From Defluviitaleaceae bacterium (lineage in GTDB: Bacteria > Bacillota > Clostridia > Lachnospirales > UBA5962): DNA of 57,692 bases. Below the pieces are notes generated by a model. The model was not told where the DNA came from. It was given only the letters and a program-made list of their open reading frames with translations, and searched no databases. The stretch covers positions 1-57,692 of the forward strand of contig WRBA01000015.1 of the NCBI GenBank assembly GCA_009779915.1, read 5' to 3'. The translations under genes and the position numbers were made by a program. Below, piece after piece: positions 33,875 to 43,145 of this stretch; the first letter of the stretch is position 1, and every line of letters starts with the position of its first letter.

Positions 33875-34333
33875 TTATTCTTTCCGAGCACCTATATCCT
33901 TAGTAATTTGCCCTATAAACTTATCGGCGGCAATCAAAAAAAGTGGTCCGTATTGTACTGATTGCACGTAGCTGCGCGGAATATTCGCAAACAGTTCCGA
34001 ATCTGCTGCCATAATAGCAGTACACACAATAAAAACCAGATAAAAGAAATACATAGCAGACTTAAACGAAGGACCATCCAAATACCAAATTATAATCTTC
34101 TTCTTTAAGGAAGGTTTGCCTTGTTCACCTTGTTCCTGAAATTTGTGCAAAATATACATCTCTACCTTTTCCCAAATAATGAAGAATATAATTAAAACCA
34201 TATTTAAAACAGTCGCAGTGAGTATATCTCCTTCTGCAAAATTAACATAAATAATTTGTGTGATTGTAAAGATACCATAGGCGTATAACACTGCCCAAAT
34301 AATGTATTTTAGTTTTTTTATTATTAGTTTCAT
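33875..34333 (-). CDS. Hypothetical membrane protein, about four TM segments
   Basis: 152 aa. Hydrophobic segments lie at about 9-29, 37-55, 92-110 and 120-138, with a polar cytosolic loop (KFQEQGEQGKPSLKKK) between the second and third. No motif or family is recognised. It sits alone between addA and leuS on the same strand, with a GC-richer hairpin region upstream. A role cannot be suggested. Confidence 0.65.
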   Translation of the reverse strand: MKLIIKKLKYIIWAVLYAYGIFTITQIIYVNFAEGDILTATVLNMVLIIFFIIWEKVEMYILHKFQEQGEQGKPSLKKKIIIWYLDGPSFKSAMYFFYLVFIVCTAIMAADSELFANIPRSYVQSVQYGPLFLIAADKFIGQITKDIGARKE

Positions 34334-34373
34334 AGCTATGTCCTCATTTTTTTCATATCATAACGATTGATTT

Positions 34374-34480
34374 GACTCGATTTTGCAAGCAAAATCTCTC
34401 AGTGCTTTTGCTTGCAGCAAAAGCCGCCCTTGCAGGCGTCCGGGCTTCTTTCCGGCACCTATTGAACCTATATGCAGAAA
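34374..34480. repeat. Hairpin-rich non-coding stretch between addA and a membrane-protein gene
   Basis: Two small perfect hairpins (GATTTTGC-aa-GCAAAATC near 34380-34397 and GCTTTTGC-ttgca-GCAAAAGC near 34404-34424) are followed by a locally GC-rich block. It is non-coding and out of keeping with the AT-rich flanks. It may be a dispersed repeat or a transcript-end structure of addA; no second copy was seen in this window. Confidence 0.35.
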
Positions 34481-34518
34481 CCTTTCGCCAAAGCTCAATG
34501 TTTCTTTTTATGTTTACA

Positions 34519-37500
34519 TTATATCATATTAACACAAATATCCTTATCAAAAACATACAAAAGGCATTCGGAAACTTCCTTATTAAAAGAGCTTTCGAGA
34601 GCTTTCCTGTAAATATCTATTTGGATTTTATAACGGCTTTTCAGTTTCTCAATACCATCTTCTCCAACATAATCAGATTTATAATCCACAAGAACTATAC
34701 GGTCATTTTCGACAAAATAACAGTCTATAATACCGTGAACTAAAAGAGAGCCTTCACTAACATTAGGCAAATACGCCTCTTTCGCCTCAAGCTCCATAAC
34801 AAAAGGTATCTCTTTGCTAAGAGAGGACGCGTTTCTCATACGGTTTGCAAGGTCGCTCATTACAAATTTATGTACTTTACCGATATCAATAGCTTCCGCT
34901 TCCTGTCCCTTTAAAAGATTTCGCCCTTCAAGGTTTTTAATTAACTTTTCTATTTGCTGGGTACTAAAAACCTCATTTACATCAAGATGCTCCATTAAAG
35001 TATGCATAGCCGTACCTTTTTGTGCAGCCGTAAGAATGCCTCCGGCCGCAAATTTGGGTACATTAAAACTAGGCTCTAAAAGCCCTGTTTGCATCTCCCC
35101 TAAATCATGTTTCATACGGCTAAAATAATTTCTCTTTATTTCTGAGATAGATATTTTGCTGGGTAAAATCGTGGCTTTTATATTATCGTATTTCCAACTA
35201 AAGCTCTCTTCAATTTTTTTAACATACTCATTGTATTTAGCGTAATCAAAGCTCAGCCCATCTGTGACATCATCCTGTACCTGGAGCTTCTCCAAAGGTT
35301 CCGGGCTAACTACAGAAACCTTCCACCTAGACTCATCATTGTATATCTCCTCATTATTCAAGCTTAAATACTGTAAATTCTCAAAATTTTTATGGCGCAC
35401 AAGGCAAGAACCTATAAAATCCAAATAACTTTCGGCACCAAAAATTAAATGAGGCGGCAATTTTTCGTCTTCATAATTTATATTTTCAGCCCATGAGGCA
35501 AAAGCTTTTTCATAGCTGTTTACACACCCTGTCAATATGAGCTTCTCCTTTGCCCTGGTCAGCGCAACATAAAGTATCCTAAGCTCCTCCGCATAATTTT
35601 CTTCATGGATTAGATTTGCTAAAGCGGCTCTTAACAAAGTATTGCTTTTTACACGCGGTTCCCGGCTTATATGTATTGGTCCAAGCCCTTTATCCTGATG
35701 CAGGATAAGTGATGAGGATTCGTCTTTGCGGTTAATCTTCCTGCCAAGGTTTGAAATAAAGCAGATGGGAAACTCCAGCCCTTTTGAACGATGGATGGTC
35801 ATTATTTGGACTGCATTTTCTCTCTCTTCAACAGGAGAATCGCCGGGATTAGCATCTCGCTCTATAAGCTTTTCGATATAATTTATAAAGCGAAATAAGC
35901 CTTGTAAGCTGGTTTTTTCAAATTGAATTGCATATTCAAAAAGTGCTGTCAAATTAGCTTTTTTTATTTTAGCCTGAGGCATGATTGAAATGTAATCATA
36001 ATAGCCGCTTTCATCTAAAATGAGGCTTATTAGCTTGGAAATGGGAAGCTGGGATTTCAGCCTCCGCCATCTTTGTAAATCTTCCCAAAACTTTTGGGTT
36101 ATTGCTTGAATTTTAGGATTTTTTTCATATTCATTGGCTCTCATATAGTTTTCTAAAGCATTATAAAAATCCCCCTTGAGACATTTTAATCTAATTTCAG
36201 CCAAGTCATTGGCACTAAGCTCATAAATAGGCGAATGAAGGACAGATAACAGGGCAATATCCTGTCTGGGATTATCAATTATTCTAAGTAATGAAATGAT
36301 TGTAAGAACTTCCAGATTATCAAAATACCCACCACTTGTATTAGCAAATACAGGTATGCCCGCCTCAGATAGAACCTTAACAAAAGTCTGAGCATGAGAA
36401 AGGGAGCGCAGTAGTATAGTAATATCACTATACTCCGCTCTCTCTTGTCCGTTTTGTGAGGTTAATTCATAAATTCTTCGGGCAATAGCCCATGCCTCTT
36501 TTTCCGCAACAGAGTAGTCGCTTATTTCCTCCCTTTCTTCCTCAGTTTCTTCATCTTTTGTTTCGATTATAATAAGTTCGGTAGTATCATCATAGCTTGC
36601 CTCAGGATAACTTGCGCCATAACGAAGCATTTCCTCTTCCCCGTAATTAATAGCACTGGCTTTTTCGCTCATTAACTGTTTAAAAATAAAATTGACACAA
36701 GCAATCACATTTTTTCTGCTTCTAAAATTCATACTAAGATCAATTCTCAAATTTTGACCTGAAGTCTTGTATGAATTGTATTTTTGTATAAAAATTTCAG
36801 GATTAGCCCTTCTAAATTTATAAATACTTTGTTTTACATCCCCTACCATAAAGCGTCCATTATCACGAGCAATCATGCTTAAAATACTTTCTTGCAAAAT
36901 ATTGGAGTCTTGGTATTCGTCAGTATATATTTCATGAAACAGTTCTTTATATGCTGCTGCTATATCTTTGTTTTCCGACAATATCTTATATGTATAATGT
37001 TCCAAATCACTAAAATCCAATATATTGCTGGCAAGCTTTTCCTCGGTATATTTTTCCCTAAACTCTATTACAAGTTTACAAAGCTTGCCAATTATAGGAT
37101 AAATTTCCGAAATATCTTTAGCCATCAAATCAAAGGACTTGAAAAAATACCGCTCCTCTATTTCCGCAATCATGTCTTTTATTCGCCTTTTGCGAATACG
37201 GCTGACTATTTCCTTTAGCTCCGGCTCAACTTGGTCTTTTGCCTGTATAGATGCTAATTTTTCAAACGTAAAGCCATTAACCGCAGTTTTTATGGATTCC
37301 AAGCTGCCCAGGTCACAAGCTTTCGACAATGCGTTTAAACCGTTTAAATCTGAGGAAAGAGCGGCGTGATATTTATAAGGTCCTCTTGGCATTTCACAGT
37401 ATTTTATTGCTTCTTTCGCGGCGATTATTGCGCTTTCTGTCATATCCTTGATTTGCTTAAAAACCATTTGCCCTAAAAAGCTCTCGCCTAGATTAAGTTC

Positions 37501-38112
37501 ATTAAGGTAAACAGGATTAAACATTTCGCTGCTTTGTAAAAGCCAAGTATTTGGGTCAATTTGAGGTTCACAAAAATCACATATTTTAAGTATAAGCTCC
37601 CGCAAATCTTTATCGTAAAGTTTTCCGCCGTAGATATCTAAAAGTCTGTAAAAATCCGGATTTTTCTCTTGATATTGACCCTCAAAGATATTTTCCATAA
37701 CATCTTCTTTAATAAGGCTCATCTCCAGCCCGTCGCCTATCCTAAAAGACGGGTCTATACCGGCAGCGTTGTAATGAGTTTTAAGCACAGTATTACAAAA
37801 AGAGTGTATTGTGCTTATATAAGCTTTGGGAATAAGCATAATTTGTTTTTGTATATGCTTATTCCTCGGCTCTTTTTCCAATCTTTCATTTAAAGCCTTT
37901 AGTATACGCTCGCGCATTTCTGAAGCGGCAGCTTCCGTAAATGTAACTACCAGAAGTTTGCCTATATCTAAAGGCTTTTCCTCATTTGTTATGACTTGCA
38001 AAATCCGTTCAACTAAAACCGCAGTTTTTCCACTGCCGGCAGCAGCAGATACCAGGATATTTTTTTCTCTTTCGTAAATTGCTTTTTGTTGATTGGGCGT
38101 AAATTCAGGCAA
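34519..38112 (-). CDS. addA: ATP-dependent helicase/nuclease subunit A (AddA)
   Basis: 1197 aa, normal AddA length, starting with TTG after AGGAG. UvrD-type helicase: Walker A SAAAGSGKTAVLVER at about 22-36, TFTEAAASEMRERI, DEYQDSN (Walker B), GDVKQSIYKFRRA, and MTIHRSKGLEFP. The C-terminal RecB-like nuclease has IVLVDYKSDYV. With AddB it processes double-strand breaks for RecA loading at Chi. In most Firmicutes addB lies immediately upstream; here the upstream gene is an unrelated 191-residue protein, so the partner must be elsewhere. Confidence 0.95.
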   Translation of the reverse strand: MPEFTPNQQKAIYEREKNILVSAAAGSGKTAVLVERILQVITNEEKPLDIGKLLVVTFTEAAASEMRERILKALNERLEKEPRNKHIQKQIMLIPKAYISTIHSFCNTVLKTHYNAAGIDPSFRIGDGLEMSLIKEDVMENIFEGQYQEKNPDFYRLLDIYGGKLYDKDLRELILKICDFCEPQIDPNTWLLQSSEMFNPVYLNELNLGESFLGQMVFKQIKDMTESAIIAAKEAIKYCEMPRGPYKYHAALSSDLNGLNALSKACDLGSLESIKTAVNGFTFEKLASIQAKDQVEPELKEIVSRIRKRRIKDMIAEIEERYFFKSFDLMAKDISEIYPIIGKLCKLVIEFREKYTEEKLASNILDFSDLEHYTYKILSENKDIAAAYKELFHEIYTDEYQDSNILQESILSMIARDNGRFMVGDVKQSIYKFRRANPEIFIQKYNSYKTSGQNLRIDLSMNFRSRKNVIACVNFIFKQLMSEKASAINYGEEEMLRYGASYPEASYDDTTELIIIETKDEETEEEREEISDYSVAEKEAWAIARRIYELTSQNGQERAEYSDITILLRSLSHAQTFVKVLSEAGIPVFANTSGGYFDNLEVLTIISLLRIIDNPRQDIALLSVLHSPIYELSANDLAEIRLKCLKGDFYNALENYMRANEYEKNPKIQAITQKFWEDLQRWRRLKSQLPISKLISLILDESGYYDYISIMPQAKIKKANLTALFEYAIQFEKTSLQGLFRFINYIEKLIERDANPGDSPVEERENAVQIMTIHRSKGLEFPICFISNLGRKINRKDESSSLILHQDKGLGPIHISREPRVKSNTLLRAALANLIHEENYAEELRILYVALTRAKEKLILTGCVNSYEKAFASWAENINYEDEKLPPHLIFGAESYLDFIGSCLVRHKNFENLQYLSLNNEEIYNDESRWKVSVVSPEPLEKLQVQDDVTDGLSFDYAKYNEYVKKIEESFSWKYDNIKATILPSKISISEIKRNYFSRMKHDLGEMQTGLLEPSFNVPKFAAGGILTAAQKGTAMHTLMEHLDVNEVFSTQQIEKLIKNLEGRNLLKGQEAEAIDIGKVHKFVMSDLANRMRNASSLSKEIPFVMELEAKEAYLPNVSEGSLLVHGIIDCYFVENDRIVLVDYKSDYVGEDGIEKLKSRYKIQIDIYRKALESSFNKEVSECLLYVFDKDICVNMI

Positions 38113-38142
38113 ACTATCAACTCCTATTGGAGGGCTTGTCCA

Positions 38143-38718
38143 TCAGGCGATTTTATCCCGCTTTATGTACATACTAAAGTCCTCTAAAAATCCTTCATAA
38201 GAATTATAAAGAATATTTCCGGACAATGCAACCGTATAAGGAGTCATTACTTTTTGTTTAAATACAGCCTTGGAATAGTATTTTAAAAATTCGAGCTCAA
38301 ACAAGTCTGGATTTAGGTCTATCATAAATAAAAACCGTTGCAGAAGTTTTTTTTCTTTCGGTCTAAGTTTAGACACTTCCGCAAAATCTTGGGGCTTTAG
38401 GCTTTCCCAATCACTAGGATAGTCGTAGGCCAGCTTAATATAAAAATACATAATATTGACCCTGTACATAGCCTTAAGTGCGTCCAAATCAAACAGCTCG
38501 TCCTTAAATTTGTGGCGAAGACCGTATATCATCTGCTCATATATTTCACAGGAAATATTTGCCACCATAAGGGTAAAAATAGTTGCCCTGTACTTTGTCG
38601 GAAGCAGGTCGCACCTATTGTAATAAAGATTCGCCTCATTATCTAAGGCTCTAAACATTTGCCGTCTACCTTTAGCCCAAAATCGTAAATAATAAATTAA
38701 TCTTTTGAAAAATGTCAT
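38143..38718 (-). CDS. Hypothetical protein (191 aa)
   Basis: 191 aa, mainly helical, rich in Tyr, Phe, Lys and Leu, with no clear membrane segment or signal peptide. Starts MTFFKRLIYYLRFWAKGRRQM with GGAGATGA upstream. No motif recognised. It ends 30 nt before addA on the same strand, in the position where addB normally lies, but it shows no helicase, nuclease or cysteine-cluster features and is far too short for AddB. Confidence 0.65.
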   Translation of the reverse strand: MTFFKRLIYYLRFWAKGRRQMFRALDNEANLYYNRCDLLPTKYRATIFTLMVANISCEIYEQMIYGLRHKFKDELFDLDALKAMYRVNIMYFYIKLAYDYPSDWESLKPQDFAEVSKLRPKEKKLLQRFLFMIDLNPDLFELEFLKYYSKAVFKQKVMTPYTVALSGNILYNSYEGFLEDFSMYIKRDKIA

Positions 38719-38809
38719 AATTAATCATCTCCAAGGAAAGATTACCATATTTTGGATTATATGTAAACATTTTCCATTTTGCAAATTATTACATAATTCG
38801 ACTGGAGGA

Positions 38810-39325
38810 TTAGAAATAATCACCTGAAATTATAGAATAGTATCCAACATCGTAATAATCACCGCGGATTTTAATGAAATGCCGCAGCACTCCCTCAAGG
38901 GTAAAGCCTGATTTTAGAAGGACTTTGCAAGAGGATGTGTTAAGAAGCATAGCAATGGCCTCCACCCGCTCAATATCTAGAGTTTCAAAGGCGTAAGTAA
39001 CCAATGCTTTAGTAATTTCAGTGGCATAGCCTCTACCCCAATAGTCCGGCAGCAAATTGTAGCCGATAACACATCGATTAGCATTGGGGTTTAAAGAAAT
39101 TATACCTGCCTCACCAATAAAAATATTGCTCTCTTTAGTAAAGAGAGCGTTAAATTGATAAGGCTTGCTTATAAGTATTATATTAAAATCTTCTAAAGCT
39201 TTTTCCTCACTTTGATATGGGGCAAAAGTGGAGTATTCCCATACTTTATCCGCTGTTTTCAGCAAAAAGAAGCTTTTAAAATCATCATGGGTGTAGTTTT
39301 TTAAAAGCAATCTATCAGTTTGCAA
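38810..39325 (-). CDS. GNAT N-acetyltransferase (RimJ/RimL-like)
   Basis: 171 aa, starting with TTG after AAAGGAG. A single GNAT domain of the RimJ/RimL type: N-terminal MQTDRLLLKNYTHDD; acetyl-CoA loop in NLLPDYWGRGYATEI (about 92-106); and C-terminal NTSSCKVLLKSGFTLEGVLRHF. These enzymes acetylate protein N-termini, antibiotics or small amines; the substrate cannot be told from the sequence. It follows rpiB closely (9 nt) and is likely co-transcribed with it. Confidence 0.88.
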   Translation of the reverse strand: MQTDRLLLKNYTHDDFKSFFLLKTADKVWEYSTFAPYQSEEKALEDFNIILISKPYQFNALFTKESNIFIGEAGIISLNPNANRCVIGYNLLPDYWGRGYATEITKALVTYAFETLDIERVEAIAMLLNTSSCKVLLKSGFTLEGVLRHFIKIRGDYYDVGYYSIISGDYF

Positions 39326-39334
39326 AACACTCCT

Positions 39335-39760
39335 TTATTCAAACATTTTAACCCTAGATATATGCCTTCCTTCTTGAAACTTAGAAGAGAGCCATATTTC
39401 AACTATCATTTTAGCAAATTCAGAGCCTATTACCCTTGCACCTAAGCACAGTATGTTGGTGTCATTATGCTCCCTTGAGAGCTTAGCGGAAAATGGCTCC
39501 GAACAAACCACCGCACGTATGCCTTTCACTTTATTTGCGGCAATACTCATGCCTACTCCTGTGCCGCAAACTAATATACCTAAGTCACATTCCCCATCTG
39601 CTACAGCATTTGCAACTTTTTTAGCATACTCAGGGTAATCGGCGCGCTCCTCGGTAAAAGTGCCATAATCCTTCGGGCTATGCCCTAAGCTTTTCGCAAA
39701 CTCCATAATTTCTTGTTTTAATTGCAGGGCCGCGTGGTCACAGCCAAAAGCTATTGTCAT
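39335..39760 (-). CDS. rpiB: Ribose-5-phosphate isomerase B
   Basis: 141 aa, typical RpiB length. GCDHAALQLK at 6-15 and the active-site Cys65 in GILVCGTGVGMSIAANKV are diagnostic. REHNDTNILCLGARVIG follows near 95-111. It interconverts ribose 5-phosphate and ribulose 5-phosphate; related members isomerise allose or galactose phosphates, but the anion-binding pattern fits RpiB. Good GGAGG site. It lies 63 nt downstream of ptsI across a hairpin terminator. Confidence 0.92.
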   Translation of the reverse strand: MTIAFGCDHAALQLKQEIMEFAKSLGHSPKDYGTFTEERADYPEYAKKVANAVADGECDLGILVCGTGVGMSIAANKVKGIRAVVCSEPFSAKLSREHNDTNILCLGARVIGSEFAKMIVEIWLSSKFQEGRHISRVKMFE

Positions 39761-39793
39761 TTTTAATCCTCCCAGGGTTACCCTAATAAATCA

Positions 39794-39812
39794 GGCGGGC
39801 ACTAAGCCCGCC
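39794..39812 (-). terminator. Hairpin terminator after ptsI
   Basis: A 7-bp GC stem, GGCGGGC (39794-39800) with GCCCGCC (39806-39812), loop of five. Read leftward it is followed by TGATTTATT, a poor but possible U-tract. It separates ptsHI from rpiB-GNAT. Confidence 0.5.
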
Positions 39813-39823
39813 CTTACTATAAA

Positions 39824-41530
39824 TTATTTAGCTAATCTTTGTAAATGATTAAATATTTCTTCCCTTGTTTCCATATCTAATATTTTATCAAGCTCTTTTT
39901 CCATTTCGGATTTGGATAAATTGCAAATAGCCTTTCTGGCTCGAAGTACCGCACTTGCCGACATACTAAACTCATCAAGCCCACAAGCTAAAAGGAAAGG
40001 AATCATATTTACATCCCCTGCCCCTTCGCCGCACATGCCTACCATTATTCCGGCATCCTTACCCGCCTTAATAATATTGTATATAGAACGCATTACTGCC
40101 GGCTCAAATGTAGAGTAGAGGTATTGAACCTTCTCATTGCCCCTGTCAACAGCCATTGTGTATTGGGTCAGGTCATTTGTACCAATACTGAAAAAATCCG
40201 ACTCTTTTGCCAGCACATCAGCTATTAAAGACGAGGCGGGAGTTTCAATCATAATACCCACATCAACATCTTTATTAAAAGCCTTGCCTTCTTTTGCAAG
40301 GTCGTTCTTTAGCCTCTCGATTATCTCTTTAGTTTGTCTAAGCTCAGTCACGGTGGTTATCATAGGTATCATTATCTTAATATTACCATAATGAGATGCC
40401 CTAAGTAATGCCCTTAACTGAATGTTGAACATTTCCGGGTCGCCTAAACAAAGCCTGATTGCCCTATATCCTAAAAATGGGTTTTCCTCTTTCTCAATAT
40501 TAAGATAAGGCACGTCTTTATCGCCGCCTATATCAAGGGTTCTGATTATTACAGGCTTGTCCCCCAAGCTTTCCGCTACTTGCTTATAAACCTCAAATTG
40601 AGCTTCCTCGTTAGGCAGGCTTTCACGCTCCATAAAAAGAAATTCCGTCCTAAAAAGCCCTATACCTTCTGCGGTATTTTTAAGTACCGACTCTAAGTCC
40701 TCCAAACCGCCGATATTGGCGGCAATTTCAACTTGGAAACCGTCTAATGTCACACTTTCGCGACCTTTATACACTTCCAATTCTTTTTTATATACATTAA
40801 ATTCTTCAATCAGCTTTTCAAATCTTGCAAGCTCTTCCTTGGAAGGATTTATAACAACTTCCCCGCTGCCGCCGTTAATTGCAATCATATCCCCTGTTTT
40901 AACCATACTCAGCATATTTTCTATACCAAGAACAGTCGGAAGCTCCATAGCCTTAGCCATAATAGCCATATGGCTGGTTATCCCACCAACTTCGGTTACA
41001 ACACCTTTTACTATATCTTTGTTAATACGCCCGGTTTCAGAGGGGGTCATATCTCTGGCGATGATTATACACTCTTGTGCAATATCTTCTATACCACGGC
41101 TTATTTTGCCTGTAAGTATCTCAATCAGCCTTGTTTTAATATCTTCAAGGTCATGGGCGCGCTCTGACATAAGCTCATCATCCATAGATGCAAAAATAGC
41201 CGCAAACATATCAAAAGCCGCAGTAACAGCCGCCTCAGCCGTGACGCCGGAATTTTCAAGCTCAGAAACTACACCAGCCGTAATCTCAGGGTCTTGTACA
41301 ATAATTGTATGCCCTTCCAATATCATAGCTTGCTCGGCTCCGGCATTTTTTTCAACCATTGCCGCTAATTCGAGGGTATTTTCAATAAATTTTTCAACAG
41401 CTTGATTGTATCTGTCACTCTCCTCCTGATATGTAAGGTTGGAGTTTAATTCAAATACAATTTCCTCTTTTTTTATTACAAAGGCTTTTGAAATAACAAT
41501 TCCGTCACAAACACCTATTCCACGATGCAA
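39824..41530 (-). CDS. ptsI: Phosphoenolpyruvate-protein phosphotransferase (PTS enzyme I)
   Basis: 568 aa, TTG start after AGGGTGA. Phosphorylates HPr from PEP. The active His is in GGITSHMAIMAKAMELP (near residue 189). PEP-binding motifs include TEFLFMERESLP, ENPFLGYRAIRL, GTNDLTQYTMAVDRGN and MCGEGAGD with the catalytic Cys. The usual MCGEMAGD reads MCGEGAGD, a mild change. Encoded 11 nt after ptsH, so the general PTS proteins form an operon, although no sugar-specific enzyme II is present in the window. Confidence 0.96.
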   Translation of the reverse strand: MHRGIGVCDGIVISKAFVIKKEEIVFELNSNLTYQEESDRYNQAVEKFIENTLELAAMVEKNAGAEQAMILEGHTIIVQDPEITAGVVSELENSGVTAEAAVTAAFDMFAAIFASMDDELMSERAHDLEDIKTRLIEILTGKISRGIEDIAQECIIIARDMTPSETGRINKDIVKGVVTEVGGITSHMAIMAKAMELPTVLGIENMLSMVKTGDMIAINGGSGEVVINPSKEELARFEKLIEEFNVYKKELEVYKGRESVTLDGFQVEIAANIGGLEDLESVLKNTAEGIGLFRTEFLFMERESLPNEEAQFEVYKQVAESLGDKPVIIRTLDIGGDKDVPYLNIEKEENPFLGYRAIRLCLGDPEMFNIQLRALLRASHYGNIKIMIPMITTVTELRQTKEIIERLKNDLAKEGKAFNKDVDVGIMIETPASSLIADVLAKESDFFSIGTNDLTQYTMAVDRGNEKVQYLYSTFEPAVMRSIYNIIKAGKDAGIMVGMCGEGAGDVNMIPFLLACGLDEFSMSASAVLRARKAICNLSKSEMEKELDKILDMETREEIFNHLQRLAK

Positions 41531-41541
41531 AAAATCACCCT

Positions 41542-41805
41542 CTATTCACCTAAACCTGATGCTATGGCTTCACCAATAGCTTGTAAGCAAGCAGCTTCAT
41601 CTTCACCGTCACACATAAACTCAACGGTTTCACCAGCTTTAATGCCTGCAGACATTATGCCTAAAATACTTTTAGCATTGTATTCCTTATCATTAAACTT
41701 AAGGGTAACATTGCATTTAAAAGGCTGTATTACTTTTACCAAAACACCTGCCGGCCTAACATGCAAGCCTGATTTATTATGCACTAAGAATTTTTCATTA
41801 ACCAT
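41542..41805 (-). CDS. ptsH: Phosphocarrier protein HPr
   Basis: 87 aa. His15 in NKSGLHVRPAG is phosphorylated by enzyme I. Ser46 in AKSILGIMSAG is the site of HPr kinase in Firmicutes, so HPr(Ser-P)-CcpA catabolite control is likely. The ribosome site AAGGAGG is strong. The upstream region carries the second copy of the 90-bp palindromic repeat, about 40 nt ahead of the ATG, possibly within the leader. Confidence 0.97.
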   Translation of the reverse strand: MVNEKFLVHNKSGLHVRPAGVLVKVIQPFKCNVTLKFNDKEYNAKSILGIMSAGIKAGETVEFMCDGEDEAACLQAIGEAIASGLGE

Positions 41806-41844
41806 ATAAAATAACCTCCTTAGAATATTATGGATACTGTTTAG

Positions 41845-41934
41845 GGTGCAAACTTAAACTATATCTTAGCATAAAAAACCACATTGAACCATTGCGGTTT
41901 TTCATGCTTTATTGAAGTTTAAGTTTGCACTCGG
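41845..41934 (-). repeat. 90-bp palindromic repeat, copy 2
   Basis: Inverted relative to copy 1 (11606-11695) and about 93% identical. The outer 15-bp stem pairs 41846-41860 with 41916-41930; the inner stem and its loop are unchanged. Both outer-stem differences from copy 1 are compensated on the opposite arm. It lies just upstream of ptsH. Its role is unknown. Confidence 0.8.
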
Positions 41935-41949
41935 TGCAACTATATTATA

Positions 41950-42075
41950 AATGAGTTATACTTGTCCGCTAACCTGATATCGTCAAACTTTCGAGGATAT
42001 TTTCCATTGTGCAAGGAAAGATCGGTAGCGAAAAACCAAAGCTTTTAGATGAGGCTAATGGACAGGTCTATTATA
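41950..42075. repeat. Degenerate relative of the second palindromic module
   Basis: Begins TGTCCGCTAACCTGATATCG, resembling 11721-11745 (CCGCTAACCT then AT.TCG.CA then TTTCGAG), and ends near GGACAGGTCTATTATATAC, resembling 11774-11795. The stem has largely decayed and the centre is longer. A 60-codon reading frame across it is not credible. It forms, with the neighbouring 90-bp repeat, the same two-module arrangement as at 11606-11780. Confidence 0.5.
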
Positions 42076-42136
42076 TACTTACAACGAATTATATGTCAAG
42101 GACGAATAGGGCTGCCTTCATTTTTCAGGTTAACCT

Positions 42137-42190
42137 TAGGTCAAGGATAGTCGAACCTTGGGCGCTCATTGTTCGACTATCCTTGACCTA
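42137..42190. repeat. Perfect 20-bp inverted repeat after the acetamidase gene
   Basis: Arms 42137-42156 and 42171-42190 match exactly around a 14-nt loop. It begins five bases past the stop codon of the leftward acetamidase gene. With no T-run on either strand it is not a classical intrinsic terminator, but such a strong stem may fix the 3' end of the mRNA. Confidence 0.7.
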
Positions 42191-42194
42191 AATT

Positions 42195-43115
42195 TCAGAC
42201 CAATACAGAACCGCCTACAGGCTTTAAATACTCTTTTTTCACCTTAGCCACATAAGAAAACAGCGGGTCAACTACCTGAGTGCAGCGTGCCTCTAATACC
42301 TGCCCCAGAAGCAGTACAGCATCATGAGGTGTAAAGCCATATTCCTCCATCATCCAATTAATCAGCTCATTAACGGCAATATTGAAAGCTTCTTCCATAG
42401 GCTTTGCAATGCCTATTGTGCCAATCCAATCATCTCCTTCAAGCCGCGGATAAATCATGGATTTTGGAGCCGGCAATACTTCCGTCTTTAAAGTACATAC
42501 AGACCGGGTTTCAATCCCTCCCGCAACACATATTTCACCGTCACCTTGAAGTGCATGAACATCACCTATATGCAAAAGCGCGCCTTCCATGTAAACCGGC
42601 AAATAAATCACATTGCCGACAGTTACCTCTTGGACATCCATATTGCCGCCATATGGACCAAGTGCGGCAGCAGGGTATGCGCCCAAAGCAGGAGCCGTGC
42701 CTATAACGCCTATCATCGGGCTTGTTGGGATTTTTACACCATCCCCCCAGTGAACAAACCCTTCTTTTATAGCCACGGTTTTCGTTACATTATTTGGCGC
42801 TCTGTCAGTAGTTAAATGAGGGTAGGTATTGTTTTTTATACGCCAGCATGTATAGCCTACATCACTCAGCTCAATATCTATAATACTTATTTTTAACATA
42901 TCACCGGGTTTTGCATTTTTAACATATATACAGCCGCTGCATGGATTAACCATATTTTTTATTGCCGGATTGTATACATCATTGATAGATTTAAGCCATG
43001 AGCCGCTGTTTAACTCAGTCTCCACCTTAAATATTTCACCGTTTTCAACTTCCATAGTGACTGGATTGTGCCTGCTTATCTCGCCATATAAAACATCTCT
43101 TTTTTGTATTTGCAT
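42195..43115 (-). CDS. Acetamidase/formamidase family protein
   Basis: 306 aa, FmdA/AmdA family (Pfam acetamidase/formamidase). Recognised by the N-terminal HNPVTMEVENGEIFKVET, NPCSGCIYVKNAKPGDML, PMIGVIGTAP, GPYGGNMDVQEV and the LHIGDVHALQGDGEI metal-binding stretch. These enzymes release ammonia from short amides. Good AAGGAG site. It precedes (reads away from) DUF2461 and stands alone; the amide substrate is unknown. It is unrelated in sequence to the amidase-signature protein at 150-1220. Confidence 0.9.
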   Translation of the reverse strand: MQIQKRDVLYGEISRHNPVTMEVENGEIFKVETELNSGSWLKSINDVYNPAIKNMVNPCSGCIYVKNAKPGDMLKISIIDIELSDVGYTCWRIKNNTYPHLTTDRAPNNVTKTVAIKEGFVHWGDGVKIPTSPMIGVIGTAPALGAYPAAALGPYGGNMDVQEVTVGNVIYLPVYMEGALLHIGDVHALQGDGEICVAGGIETRSVCTLKTEVLPAPKSMIYPRLEGDDWIGTIGIAKPMEEAFNIAVNELINWMMEEYGFTPHDAVLLLGQVLEARCTQVVDPLFSYVAKVKKEYLKPVGGSVLV

Positions 43116-43145
43116 AACAGACTCTCCTTATAATAATATTGGTAT

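Noticed and set aside
40716-41405. 229-codon rightward frame opposite ptsI
   Set aside because: Shadow of ptsI: low-complexity Ser/Ile/Thr composition, no ribosome site, and ptsI is unmistakable on the other strand.
42009-42191. 60-codon rightward frame
   Set aside because: It crosses a degenerate repeat module and a 20-bp inverted repeat, with no ribosome site or recognisable protein.
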